Shown: piece after piece, positions 1 to 9,763 of the stretch
Layout of the letters: every line of letters starts with the position of its first letter
Position numbering within the stretch: the first letter of the stretch is position 1
Source of the DNA: Iris pallida
Taxonomy: Eukaryota > Streptophyta > Magnoliopsida > Asparagales > Iridaceae
Length of the DNA: 64,000 bases
Direction of reading: 5' to 3'
NCBI GenBank assembly: GCA_029216955.1
Contig: JANAVB010015600.1
Span: 29,596,778-29,660,777, forward strand
Translations under genes and position numbers: made by a program
The notes under the pieces: model-generated
What the model was told of the DNA's origin: nothing
The model's database searches: none
What the model saw: only the letters and a program-made list of their open reading frames with translations

Positions 1-1348
1 ACTACCCCCAGCTATGTTCGGGAGGCAAGCTTTGTCTTCGGGATAAAGATCCATAAGGCTTGACTACCCCCAGCTTCCTCTGAGATCTTCTTTCTCTCCC
101 TGGTGCCCTTAAACACTCATGAGGAAGGAACGGTCGTCTTGGTCTTCCTCGGCTGGCTCTTGGATGAGGACAAGGTCAAGGAGCTGCCAGTCACCTTTCA
201 AATTGATGGGGAGTTAGAAATTACGTTGCAAGAAACAACCTTTAGTTCTGACTCCTCTTCAATCGACACTTTCTTTCCAAGGCAATATTGGAGGGGCGTT
301 GACGATCGCAGCCGCTGGAACACGAACTGTCTTACAACAACAGTTGATGGTGACTACAGCACATGTGTGCCCTATGAGGGGCACATTATGCTTGTCATTC
401 GACTCTCCTGATCGGCGTTTGTGAGTGATCACGTTACGTAAATCGTTGGAGGAGAGTGCCACCTTCACACCCCCATCAGGCGTATGGAAAGGCCAAGCGC
501 CGGGGTGGTCAAGTGAATGCTGCACCCCATGATTTGATGCAAAAGAAGCGCCCAGATCAATAATGGGAGAACAACATTTAAAGTGGCTTGAACCAGCCTC
601 AGATGCACAACCAATATAGGCGCGGGGATTCAAGACCACTGAGTTTTCCTTGCACAACTTGGTTGCGAACGCAGCAGATGCGCCTAAGTGTGACAAGGAC
701 TTTGAAGGTCGGCTCGTTTCTGGCACAGAAGCACCCGAGTCAACCTTGTACATTTTACCATTGGCAGTGCGCATGATTGTGAGCGCATGTCTCTGGCTCA
801 CTGCTGGCATAGCACATTCGAGGCGCATGGCCCGTGCTGCCTTGGACTTCTTCGTACCAGCCCACTGGGGGGCATAGTACTCAGAGTCCAAATTATCCTC
901 GCCATGATAGCGAGTGAGTCTATCAAAGACAGATGCCTTCTGTGGCGCATCAGAGTTAATACGCAGGGCGTTAGCTGCCCCCCTGCTCCGTCGACGCATC
1001 TTCTTTGTCTGAGAAAAAGAAAGTTGGGGAATGTGGTCGGCCCCACGCTTCCCCGAGGACGTCAGCAGGAAGGGTAGGCTGCATCGGTGCATCCCCTTCA
1101 GTGGTGGTACCAGGGGTCTCGACCTTGCACACCCAGGCTTGGCGAGTCTTCTTTGGCTTCGGCAGCCGCTTCGAAGGACTCGTGCTGCCTTCAGAGATGA
1201 ACTCCTCATACGCCTGTTGATTGAGGCGTACGACCAGCGTCTTGTGGGAGGAGCCCACCTTCACATCGTCAGATTGTGACACAGCTTTCTCAACGGAGGA
1301 GAAAGAGGTTCCCAGCAGAGTCGCCAGCTTGTTTGCCATTAAAATCAT
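1..1348 (-). pseudogene. Element A ORF1 and start of gag, frameshifted
   Basis: The protein starts at 1348 or 1339 inside the LTR tail and runs through the PBS, giving ..KLATLLGTSFSS. This parallels MATLLGTTFSSDEEA of element C. The first frame ends at 971 and the homologous sequence continues in another frame from about 1030 down to 259, so at least one frameshift is present. Matching blocks with B and C are the basic PKPKKTRQAW segment, SVFDRL, the Tyr/Ala-rich DSEYYAPQWAGTKKSKAARA and a Cys cluster (TINCCC). Near the left edge (about 60-90) the SEEAGG block resembles the SEAGG block at the gag N-terminus of B and C. ORF1 upstream of gag is a known hallmark of Ogre elements; its function is unknown. 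The codons carry several copies of the GCGCAT motif that is abundant in the LTR. Confidence 0.7.
1309..1326 (-). other. Primer binding site of element A
   Basis: Minus-strand TGGCGACTCTGCTGGGAA lies 3 nt inside the LTR end. It differs from the PBS of element C only near its 3' end. I recall Ogre elements priming from tRNA-Arg and this looks like that type; the tRNA match was not checked. Confidence 0.75.
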
Positions 1349-1623
1349 TTGATTGTAATTTCAACTACAAATAGAATAGTGTTACAATGTAGGAATTAGA
1401 TGTAGTCCTAGGAGTACACTTTTGTTTATCTGGGTCCTTGTGTCGATGGATCGAGTGGTAATGCGTTGACTCCGTTGACGATCTGACGATGGTTCTCGGT
1501 TCTCTGAAGGTCTGAGTTGCTCTGGGTGCTGGAGTTTGCGGAGAGGAAGAAGACGTTGAGTGTCTCCATATATGTCCATCTTACTGTGTGTGTGTCGGTC
1601 CGTGGATGAAGAAAATGATCCCT

Positions 1624-1633
1624 CTATTTATAG
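1624..1633 (-). promoter_or_regulatory. Sense TATA box of LTR A
   Basis: The minus strand reads CTATAAATAG about 290 bp before the LTR's internal end, the expected place for the U3 promoter. The LTR of element C has the same string at a similar distance. Confidence 0.6.
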
Positions 1634-2612
1634 CTTGCAGGTTGGCTGCTCATGCGCACATATATAGGATGTGCCTGTACGTGGGAACGCCACGTGGTTG
1701 AAGCTGCGGGAGGCGCATGGATGATGTACCATCATTTGTGGGTTGAATCCTTCATGCTGTATTTGTGGGCTGGCACATAGCAGAAGAGAGAATCTTTCAG
1801 TTGCTGAGATCTTGGGTGATTAGCACCCCTTCATAGGCTGAACTGAGTCAAAGGACATGTGGCGCATGTCCGTAGCTCAAAGATGTCGGATTTGGTGGAG
1901 AGTAATCTGATAGGATGCGCCCGAGATTGGGCGCATGAGAAGACTTTGGCTTGCAACCTTCAGGAGTCACGAACCAGTCTGAGCGCATGGCTTTTGAGGT
2001 GTATGCGAGGCTTCAGTAGCGACTTGACCTCTGTCTTTAGGGATCAGAGGAAGGTCTGCGGTACATGGCACTTGAAGCACATGCAGAGGTCTGGGCGCAC
2101 GGCTGCAGAGACGCGTACGAATGGTTGGGCGGCCACGTGGCTTGTAACCGTCGGAAGAGAGTAATGATGACGCTGACGTCAGCGGTGCTTCATTTTCTGA
2201 AAAAGCTGTTGCTGCTCTGTCATCGAGGCATGGCTGCTGTCGTGTCAGACTTCAGCATTTAATGTTCTTTGACGGATGGTGGGCTGTTGAGTGGGCGCAT
2301 TGATCTGCGTTCCACTAGGCACATCGGTCCATGTTGATTAGGACGCGTGGATCTGTGCTTTGTTGGGCGCATCCATACAGGGCGCTTGGTATGACGGGCG
2401 CGTCTGTATGATGCACGGTATCTGACCGGCGCATCCATTTGTATGACGCGTCTTTATTGGTCCGACTGTTGCGTTCCTCGAGTACTTTAAATAGCCGTTT
2501 TGACTTGGCCGAATTCGAAGCGTCAGGTTCATGTTCATCACCATAAATGCAAATTTATTGCACGGGAATCGGAGAGCCCGCCACTTGGCGCATTGGTTTG
2601 ATTTGCCCGGCC

Positions 2613-3307
2613 TATAAATAGAAGCAAGGAGAGAGTTTGCTTCTCGTTCTCCTACGTCTTCCCGAATGAACTTATTAGCTCGAGCACATTCTGTTGACAA
2701 GATGCTCCCGAGGGTGAAGATGCGACAAATTGTCTTCATTCATGCACTTGAAGGTGACTGTTACATCCAAAAGTCAGAATCGCTGGCTTCTGAGGCAGGC
2801 GGAAGGTGCCTGTTGCATCCAAAGTTCGGGATGCTCGAGCCCCGTCTCCGTTATGCTGGAAGAGCCGCAGATCAGAATTGTGGTGCTCTCCTCTTGCTAG
2901 AGTGGGGTTAGCTGCCCACTCTGGTTCTGCCCCAAAGCTGCTCTTTTAGTCGCAGATCGGAATTGCGGTGCTCTCCTCTTCCTTGGGCTTTGGAGAGCTC
3001 TTCCTCCAGCTAGAGTGGGGTTGATCGTCCACCATTATTCTGCTCAATAAATGCTTCATTAGTCGAAGCACTTGATCGGGTCGAAGTGGAGCGCATATGC
3101 TGAGACTCCGTGATGCGCCTAACTGAGACGCTGAAGAGACACGCCTGACTGAGACGCTGAAGTGATGCGCCCGGCAGATGATGTGCCTGGCAGGAGGCAC
3201 ATGACAGTTTGCTGCACCTGGCTGTAGTCTTAGGATCTATCTTTTTGTAGAAATTCTCCTTTGTAAAGCCTTTTTTAGACATGTAATAGACTTTTATATG
3301 AAATAAA
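2613..3307 (+). CDS. Possible antisense transcription unit inside LTR A (small ORF 2666-2911)
   Basis: A plus-strand TATAAATAG (2613-2621) is followed 45 bp later by an ATG at 2666 opening an 81-residue ORF (MNLLARAHSVDKM...) and by an AATAAA-type signal at about 3302. The ORF has no domain I recognise. What makes it more than noise is that elements B and C of the same family also carry plus-strand TATAAATA-driven small genes, although there they lie inside the element and not in the LTR. It may be non-coding RNA or a relic. Confidence 0.3.
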
Positions 3308-3432
3308 AATCCTTTTGATGTCTATAATTTTGTTGTTCTTTGCTGTACCAAGTACTAGCTCCCTGGCGCATGTAACATTAGGCGCATAGGAATTCTGGCC
3401 TATAGATGCGCCTGAAATTCCATGCTTCTACA

Positions 3433-3809
3433 GCGACGACCCCGTCGCAGCCGCTGAAATCGACCGTTATGGAACCCGCCTTGCACGAGCGTAATCTAGG
3501 CTCATGCGGCATCATGCCTTAGTGAGGACGATCGCTCCTACGGGAGCGGGGCGTGACATTGTGCTCGTTCCATCCTGACTGGATATGTTGACAAAATATT
3601 ACAGATGACGGTGAGGCGGATTGTTGTACCTACTACGGTCCACATAACGTAGTGGGCATTGACTTGGAGACCCTAGTACAGCAGGGATTAGCTTTGGCTG
3701 ATGAGACTTTAGTTATTGCTCAGTTAGACTAGAATTTTGGACTGGACTCTGTCTTCAGCCTACTACTCTATGCATGTTATTATTTCAGATTGTATAACTA
3801 TATATTTTG

Positions 3810-3845
<36 letters not shown>

Positions 3846-4070
3846 GAGCTGGATATTGCATTATGTGATTTATCTCTATCTTTATTCGTGCCATAAACTC
3901 TTCCTGTTAGATTGTGATTGAGTTATCTGTATTCCATATTATATCCTTCATTCGGAGATGACAGGTTATTATATATTGTTGTTAGATAGCAGACCTATAT
4001 CGTTCTACGCCTTTTCTGCGGCGTAGGCTGGACGCTGTTACGCACTCGTATCCTTACCCTGGACGCGGAT

Positions 4071-4074
<4 letters not shown>
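3433..4074. other. Unassigned non-coding DNA left of element A
   Basis: No gene is seen. The stretch up to about 3560 ends in ..GGAGCGGGGCGTGACA, which resembles the LTR termini of Tekay-type elements such as E (..GCGGGACGTGACA), so an old LTR remnant is possible. A (CT)n run occupies about 3813-3842. Confidence 0.4.

Positions 4075-4158
<84 letters not shown>
4075..4158. repeat. (AT)n microsatellite
   Basis: Uninterrupted AT dinucleotides of about 84 bp. The open frame that reads Tyr-Ile repeats across it is an artefact. Confidence 0.95.
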
Positions 4159-4163
<5 letters not shown>

Positions 4164-4222
4164 GTACCTGGAATTATATTATTGTGTATATTGGATGTTT
4201 ATGATGTTTACTATATATTGTT

Positions 4223-4979
4223 GGCTTAATTGCAACTTGATATCCTTAACTATTTCACTTTTTCAAATTGATACCCTAAATTTTTTTGTAACAAATTGCT
4301 ACCTCAACTATAACTAGACTACTTAGTACCCTAATGACGTTAACGACAAAGGTAAAAAGATCAAAAAGACATTAATCGCTTAAGGCTCATGTACAAATAG
4401 CAAGAGAAGATGAGAAATTGAAATCTGGTTTAATCAAATTCCCAAAGAATCGGTCGCGCTCTCTCTGTGTGGAGATCACTGACATGGCAAAATTATAAAC
4501 TACATATAGGAATTGAGAGTAGATGAGAGATTGTGTATAAAGAAAATAAAATACAAAAAATTTAGGAGAAAAAACTGAAAGAGAATAGAATAGGGCATAT
4601 AGGAATTGAGAGTAGATGAAACATTATGTAGAAAGAAAATAGACTACAAAAAATTAGGAGAAAAAATGAAAGAGAATGGACTAGGGTTAGAGCTAGGGCA
4701 TCACCAGGAAGCATATGGAGAAAAGAAGAAGTGTAAGTAGATCAAAATGATCTTCTTCTTTTTTTGAAAGAGAATGATCTTTTAAAAAAATAATCAGAGT
4801 TATTATCATCCAAAAAAAGTAAATTTTTTGAGTGGAGACGAAAAAACTAGCTCCTGGGTGACGGAGGGTACCAGCTTGAACATATTAAATAGTTGAGGTA
4901 GCAATTTGTTACAAAAAAAAGTTTAGGGTATCAACTTGAAAAAGTGAAGTAGTTGATGGTATCAAGTTGCAATTAAGCC
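4223..4979. mobile_element. MULE-type MITE with about 90-bp terminal inverted repeats
   Basis: The left end GGCTTAATTGCAACTTGATA and the inverted right end match over roughly 90 bp, including the blocks TTTTTCAA.TTGATACCCTAAA and GTAACAAATTGCTACCTCAA. The flanks are TATATTGTT (4214-4222) and TATATTGTA (4980-4988), an 8/9 match. A 9-bp duplication with long TIRs fits a Mutator-like element. There is no transposase; the interior is AT-rich and non-coding. Confidence 0.75.
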
Positions 4980-4989
4980 TATATTGTAT

Positions 4990-5290
4990 ACCAACCGTTC
5001 TCCACAAAGCAGTATAAAATTTATGACGGACTAGTGACAACATAATCTGTCACTAAAGAAATAAAGTATGTCTAAAATGCAACTTTATCCCTTCAATGAC
5101 GGATAAATTAGACATCGTTAGTATGCCCCAGATTGGTTGCTAGTATGCCGCCAGCCATGTCGTAAGTCCATCACAAAGGATTGATCCATAGCTAGTCTGT
5201 CATCGCTGGTTCGAGTTATTTTCGTCGATAGTCCGTCGCAAGCATTTTTCCTTCCCTCACTATTTTCATGTAATTTTGTAGTGAACGAGT
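4990..5290. mobile_element. CACTA-like DNA-transposon remnant
   Basis: The stretch is dense in short direct and inverted words around GACGGA / GTCACTA / CCGTCGCAAG, typical of CACTA subterminal regions, and ends in TTTTGTAGTG (about 5274-5284), the inverse of a CACTACAAAA terminus. The opposite end was not found. Confidence 0.45.
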
Positions 5291-5380
5291 TTAGTAATAT
5301 AAGCTTATGTTAATTTTAAGAATTTGATTTTTTTAAAAACTAATCTTAAGTTCTTAACTGATTCTTATTCTTTACAAAGT

Positions 5381-5490
5381 CTTTTTTTTTAAAGAGAAAA
5401 TATTGCTGAGGCATGCCTTCAAGGGAGTTCGAACCTGCGTCGGGGTGCTCCACCGTTCTCAACGGGCTAGGCCACGAGGACTTAGATTTT
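5381..5490 (-). mobile_element. tRNA-derived SINE-like fragment 1
   Basis: On the minus strand there is an A-box-like TGGCCTAGCCCG, then a B-box GGTTCGAACTC about 35 bp later, as in a tRNA-derived pol III promoter. A run of T (5382-5390, poly(A) on the minus strand) lies downstream. The cloverleaf looks imperfect, so I do not call a tRNA gene. Confidence 0.55.
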
Positions 5491-5499
5491 GTAGCTCCT

Positions 5500-6900
5500 T
5501 TTGCTACTTTGAGCAGCTGTTGTGCTTGTGCTGTGCTAGTGCTACATAAAGTAGGAAGCTTCTTCCTTGGCATTATTCTTGGCAAAATAGTAAAGAATAC
5601 TAGGAACTTTTGGTTTGATGGAAGGTGCAGATGACTAGAGGGAGATGAGAATAACAGTGGAGTTTGTGGGAGAATAGAAATTCCTGCCTTTTGCTAGAAA
5701 ATAATTCCTTCCTCGGTGAGAAAGAAAGTTTGTTACTCCCTCTTTGTGGATGGAAAGTCATTTGAAACATTAGAGCATCATTAGCAAGGCTCATCTCATT
5801 TTCTAGATTTTAGATTTAGAATGTAAGAGCTCATTTTATAGAGTAATAAGTCTTATCTATAGTTTCAATTTTTACAATTTCGGTTACATTCCACCTATAG
5901 GTGCTGAGGGTTGGGCCTCCCAATTTCTAGATTCTAGATTGTAGGAACTCAATTTGTAGAATAGTAAGTTCCAATTTGGAGCCCAACTTTCTAGATTCTA
6001 GATTTTATATTTTTTTTCCCACGTCAATTTTTTACCACACAATCTTTGGAACCATAACTCACTTTATCATTTCCTACTATTTTCATACAAATCCAACCAA
6101 TTCTATATTTACTTCTTCTTTTTTTTCAACTTTTGGGTCCCAAATTGCATTGAGAGTCCCAACTACTAATGACAAACAACTGCAGTTGGACCCAAAACTA
6201 ACCCACGGATGACAAGATTTTAAACTTGTACAACCTTTTTTTTATATCGAGAGAAACACTCCAGACTCAGCTCAGCCGACTGGGTTGTCTTAGCCGGAGT
6301 TAATTGTGGTTGTCCATTACCCCTGTGAGAGATATAGGTTTAATTTGAATTTGGATTAGACCGGTCCTAAGAAAGCCAAATGGTCTGGAGGGTTGTCCTA
6401 TGGAGGGGAGTTGTCCAAGCCCGAAAACTTGTCAGGCTTACCTCAGGGACGACCCTAAACACATATTTTAAATTATAATGTTCCAGATCCGACGCAACCT
6501 GCTGTAGACTTCATGTTCAGCAAAACGAACTATTTGTTTTGTTTTGGAAATCCTGAAATACAAGAATATATAATATGATCCGTCGTAGAATTTTTGTCCA
6601 CTTATATCTTTAGCGGCATAATAAGTTCGTACTTTTCGTATTATATATAAATTATATATAAGATTTATTTCAACATCTTATAATACGTTATCAAACTTGA
6701 GAGAGAAGAAAAGAAATTTATAGTGATTGCTTGTTCTTGAAAGTTTCTTTCATTGTCAACATAGATTAGAATACATCTCTCTTTCATATGAATAAAATTA
6801 ATTCCATTAATCCATAGGCAGGGCGGCCCTGAGCAATTGGGGCCTGAGGCGAAATTTACAAAATGGACCATCATACATAATGTAAAAAAGGTATAAATAA
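5500..6900. other. Non-coding AT-rich region, possible MITE remnants
   Basis: No credible gene is seen. Around 5771-6170 there are repeated blocks (TTTCTAGATTCTAGATT, TTGTAGGAACTCA) and an end-like GAGCATCATTAGCAAGG with a weak inverse near 6160, suggesting an old MITE. The 6820-6870 segment (GGGCGGCCCTGAGC..GGGGCCTGAGGCG) looks like another repeat I cannot name. Confidence 0.35.
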
Positions 6901-6904
6901 AACA

Positions 6905-6985
6905 AAATTTTGTTGTAGTCAAAATTTGAACCAAGGATCTATTAAATATGAGTCTAGCATTGTAACCACTACACCACAATGCTTC
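6905..6985 (-). mobile_element. tRNA-like SINE fragment 2
   Basis: The minus strand shows TGGTGTAGTGGTTACAATGC (A-box-like) and GGTTCAAATTTTGA (B-box-like) about 40 bp apart. This is a diverged tRNA-like pol III promoter pair, same strand as the neighbours at 5.4 and 7.2 kb. Confidence 0.45.
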
Positions 6986-7113
6986 TATTAAAAAAAGACA
7001 TGATACATATTAGTTCTATTATAGACAATTCTATGTTGGTGTTCCCTTTTGTCAGGGGGTCCTGGGCCGTCGTCTGGTCTATCCTGGGCCAGGGCCATCC
7101 TTGTTGTTAGGTA

Positions 7114-7235
7114 ATTTTTTTTAGGATGTCTACATTTTAATAGTGTTTGGAGACATGCCTCGAAGGGGACTCGAACCCGCATCGCTACGCCGGAGTGTTC
7201 CACCATTCCCAAAGACTACGACCACTGGGACAATT
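7114..7235 (-). mobile_element. tRNA-derived SINE-like fragment 3
   Basis: On the minus strand an A-box-like AGTGGTCGTAGTCTTTGGG precedes a clear B-box GGGTTCGAGTCCCC, with poly(A) (T run at 7114-7122 on plus) downstream. The head resembles fragment 1 (both end CTTGAAGGCATG / CTTCGAGGCATG after the B-box), so they probably belong to one SINE family. Confidence 0.55.
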
Positions 7236-7750
7236 GTTAGGTAAGTTCGTATCATCTACTTTGTGAGAGGCAATTATTAACATGTGATCTCTCATATCTC
7301 CCATGAGTCATGACTATGCAAGTCACCACGGAAGCAAAAAATAAAAATAAAATACTACCAATTATTGTGCACGGTTTTTAAAGTTGCACACATGCATTGG
7401 TTGTTCCTATGCGACAATTTTTACTCAAAGCATTAATAGTTAATAAAATTTCAATAAAAGCACAAATTTTGAAAAAAATTCAAAAAAAAGCACGAAAACG
7501 TCCTTACAAAAGGCGTTTTTTTTTTTATTAATTTCTTTAACATCCGTTAACTATCTCACCGGAAAATGCGTGAAAAATTAAAAAAATTAAAAAAACACCC
7601 TTCCTAAAGGCGTTTTCCGTTTTTTCCATTTTTTTTATTTTTTAAAATTGTTTTCAGCCCTTTTGTTTTGTTGCTCAACGGTCTATGGTCTGGCTCCATG
7701 CATGAAGATGAAAATGACATGACATGACTTCTCAATCCCAGCAATCTATG
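7236..7750. other. Non-coding spacer
   Basis: AT-rich sequence with poly(A)/poly(T) stretches. Two similar phrases (AAAAGGCGTTTTT near 7507 and AAAGGCGTTTTCCG near 7605) recur. No gene was seen. Confidence 0.5.
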
Positions 7751-7965
7751 AGCATCTCCAACCCTATTGTGAGTTTATAAAAAATGGTTGCCACATAGGA
7801 ATGTCAAGCTTTCATTTCAAAAATTATTCTCCAATGCAAATGTAGAATTAATCATGAAATTGACATGGCAATGATATGGCAAGGTCAATGTGAAGTTGGT
7901 TGTCTAAATCTAGACAATGACAAATTTTAAAATAATTTTAAATATATATATATATATATATATGT
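7751..7965. mobile_element. Left part of a MITE, cut by LINE-1
   Basis: It starts GAGCATCTCCAACCCTATTG, the same terminus as the TIR element at 14222, and shares a subterminal block (TTGGTTGTCTAAATCTAGAC) with that element's other end. It runs into an (AT)n stretch where LINE-1 begins. No right terminus was found after the LINE. Confidence 0.55.
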
Positions 7966-7975
7966 ATAAAGCTGA

Positions 7976-9763
7976 ATGTCTCGGCGGCTAGGGTACGCTC
8001 TGCTTGGGAGTTCTCCCGGCGGAGAACAGGCTAGAGAGAGCTCTCAGATCGGTAACAGGCTGGTGACGGACGGTGACGGGGGGAAGGAAAAGGATGACGA
8101 GGAGGACTCGAGGGAAATAGACATGGCGGGAGGATGGACTACAATAGAACGCCGACGGAAGCCGAAGGCCCCTCCGCCGCGTGACAGAGAGGACAGGAAC
8201 AAGGGCTGGGGAAGTCGACGCACGACGCGGGAAGGGCAGCGGCCCTCCGACCAAACCCGGCCAGCGGGGGTCTATAGGAGGGAGGTCCCCCCGCCGGGAG
8301 GACGAAAAGAGTCAGAAGGAAATCGCAGTGATAAAGGAAAAGGGAAGGAGGTCTGTCTGGACAAGAGGCAAATGCCTATAGAACAATCATCGCATGGCAG
8401 GCGTGTATCCCCATCTGGATCGGGGACGAAACCACTATCCTCGGCGGAGATCTGCAGACCCGCACCGGTTCAGGAGGAAGTTGACCTGCAGTACGTAGAG
8501 CCGAGCGTCATAAACGGTGTCAGGGTGGTAGAAATTACAGCAGATGATATCCAGGAAACGACTGAGTAATGGAAGAATACTTTAGTCCTCTATGTGATGG
8601 GCAACATGCCGTTCTATGGCCAAATTCGGGCGTTCGCGTATAGGGTTTGGAAGCCTTAGGGAGACATGGAGATCTTCTCCAGTGAAAATGACTTCTACTT
8701 CATCAAATTTTCTCTCCTCGAAGATTTGGAACGAGTTCTTGAAGGGGGCCCGTGGACTTTTGATGGCAGATTAGTGGTCCTAAAGTGGTGGTACCCGGAG
8801 CTAAACTTTGAGAAGGATAGACTAACGAAGGTTCCAATATGGATCAGACTGCCGTGGCTCTCGCCCCAGTTGTGGAGTGTCCCATCCATTATGAAAATGG
8901 CGAGCATGGTGGGGGTCCCGATTCGCACTGACTTCCAGACGGCGAGAAGGCAGAGATTATCGTATGCCAGAATCTTCCTAGAAATCTCGGCGATTGACGC
9001 CCTTCCCAGAAAAATAGATCTCGTTCTACCTAATGGCGAGTGGCTTTCCCAGGACGTAGAATATGAATGGATTCCCCCGTCCTGCACTCTCTGCCACTGC
9101 TTTCGGCATACCAAAGTGCAGTACAGGTACCCTCAAGTGGAGGAGGACAGGGCCGAAGTCCAATTAGAATAACAAAAAGACATAGGCCAGCAAAAAGTCA
9201 TAGGCCAGCAAAGTGGCCAACAGGAAACGGCCATCAATCAGGCTGGTTTGAACGAGGAAGAAGAGGACGTCCACATGGGGACGGAACATAGCAGTGTAGA
9301 TAAAGGGGTGGATGGTGTAGGAATAGATGGTCATAGAACCTTAGTGCTTGGCAAGAGACACGGGTTTGATCTACCTGCTCACACGGTAGAGGGAAACAAC
9401 CTTGCAATGGTATTGGTGGGAGAAGCCAACCCGAGGGGGACAATAGGATATGATCGACTGAACAGGGAAGGAGGAGCAACAACAAGAGCGACTAAGAGAG
9501 CGACCATTCATGTAGGGGATACTGTTAGCGACGGGACTGACCCCAGTCGGAACAACGAGAGGGAGTATGACCAAGCTCTGACATAGGAGAACCCGAGGTG
9601 GACGCTTCTTGTGAGAGAAGCTACTCAACTACATAATTCCTCTAAGTCAACTACAAATACAGATGAAGCGGCTGCGATCAGCACTAGCGTTGAGGAGGTT
9701 GCGTCTCCAAACTGTCCGATGGAGTGCAGGAGAGAACAAAAGGACACCCCCACTCAACATTAA
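7976..9763 (+). pseudogene. LINE-1 ORF1 (DUF4283-like, zinc-knuckle) with in-frame stops
   Basis: One frame runs from the ATG at 7976 to a TAA at 9761. It is broken by stops at 8567, 8657, 9170 and 9584 with no frameshift needed. The N-terminal ~190 residues are charged and Gly/Arg-rich. The middle holds a DUF4283-type block (WKNTL..., then RVLEGGPWTFDGRLVVLKWW, PIWIRLPWL) and a damaged Cys/His knuckle (CTLCHCFRHTKVQ). The C-terminal part is low-complexity. Such proteins coat LINE RNA. Several stops could come from CAA, CAG or TGG codons, as expected from methylcytosine decay. Confidence 0.75.

Larger units (their letters stand above)
1..3432 (-). mobile_element. Element A: 5' end of an Ogre/Tat-like Ty3/gypsy retrotransposon, cut by the window edge
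   Basis: Read on the minus strand, this is an LTR (1330-3432), a PBS and the start of ORF1/gag running off the left edge. The same order and related peptides occur in elements B and C of this window, which also show RT, dual RNase H and integrase of the Tat group. The element ends at 3432 in ..CTTCTACA, matching the LTR ends of B and C. The putative target duplication GCGAC (3433-3437) cannot be confirmed because the other end lies outside. A short motif, GCGCAT(G), recurs throughout the LTR. Confidence 0.85.
1330..3432 (-). repeat. 5' LTR of element A (2,103 bp) with dispersed GCGCATG motifs
   Basis: Boundaries TG (1330) and CA (3432) agree with the ends of the LTRs of B (tgtttgccat...cttctaca) and C (tgtttcactt...ctcctaca). 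About 20 copies or near copies of GCGCAT(G) are spread through it, for example near 1711, 1863, 1931, 1982, 2293, 2368, 2428, 2585, 3090, 3364 and 3381. Most read in the plus direction; a minority (near 1651, 1913, 3112, 3163, 3403) are inverted. The LTR is much longer than those of B and C, apparently because it also holds a plus-strand promoter/ORF/poly(A) unit at 2613-3307. Confidence 0.8.

Noticed and set aside
259..1077. Plus-strand ORFs opposite ORF1 of element A (588-776, 650-877, 787-1077)
   Set aside because: They are shadows of the minus-strand ORF1, which has homologues in B and C.
4072..4317. Open frame beginning with a Tyr-Ile repeat
   Set aside because: It is translated (AT)n microsatellite. 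Similar frames at 13261-13461, 53489-53674 and 62337-62522 have the same cause.
5405..5485. Functional tRNA gene
   Set aside because: A- and B-boxes are present but acceptor and anticodon stems do not pair convincingly, and a poly(A)-like tail follows. SINE is the better reading; the same applies to 6905-6985 and 7150-7235.
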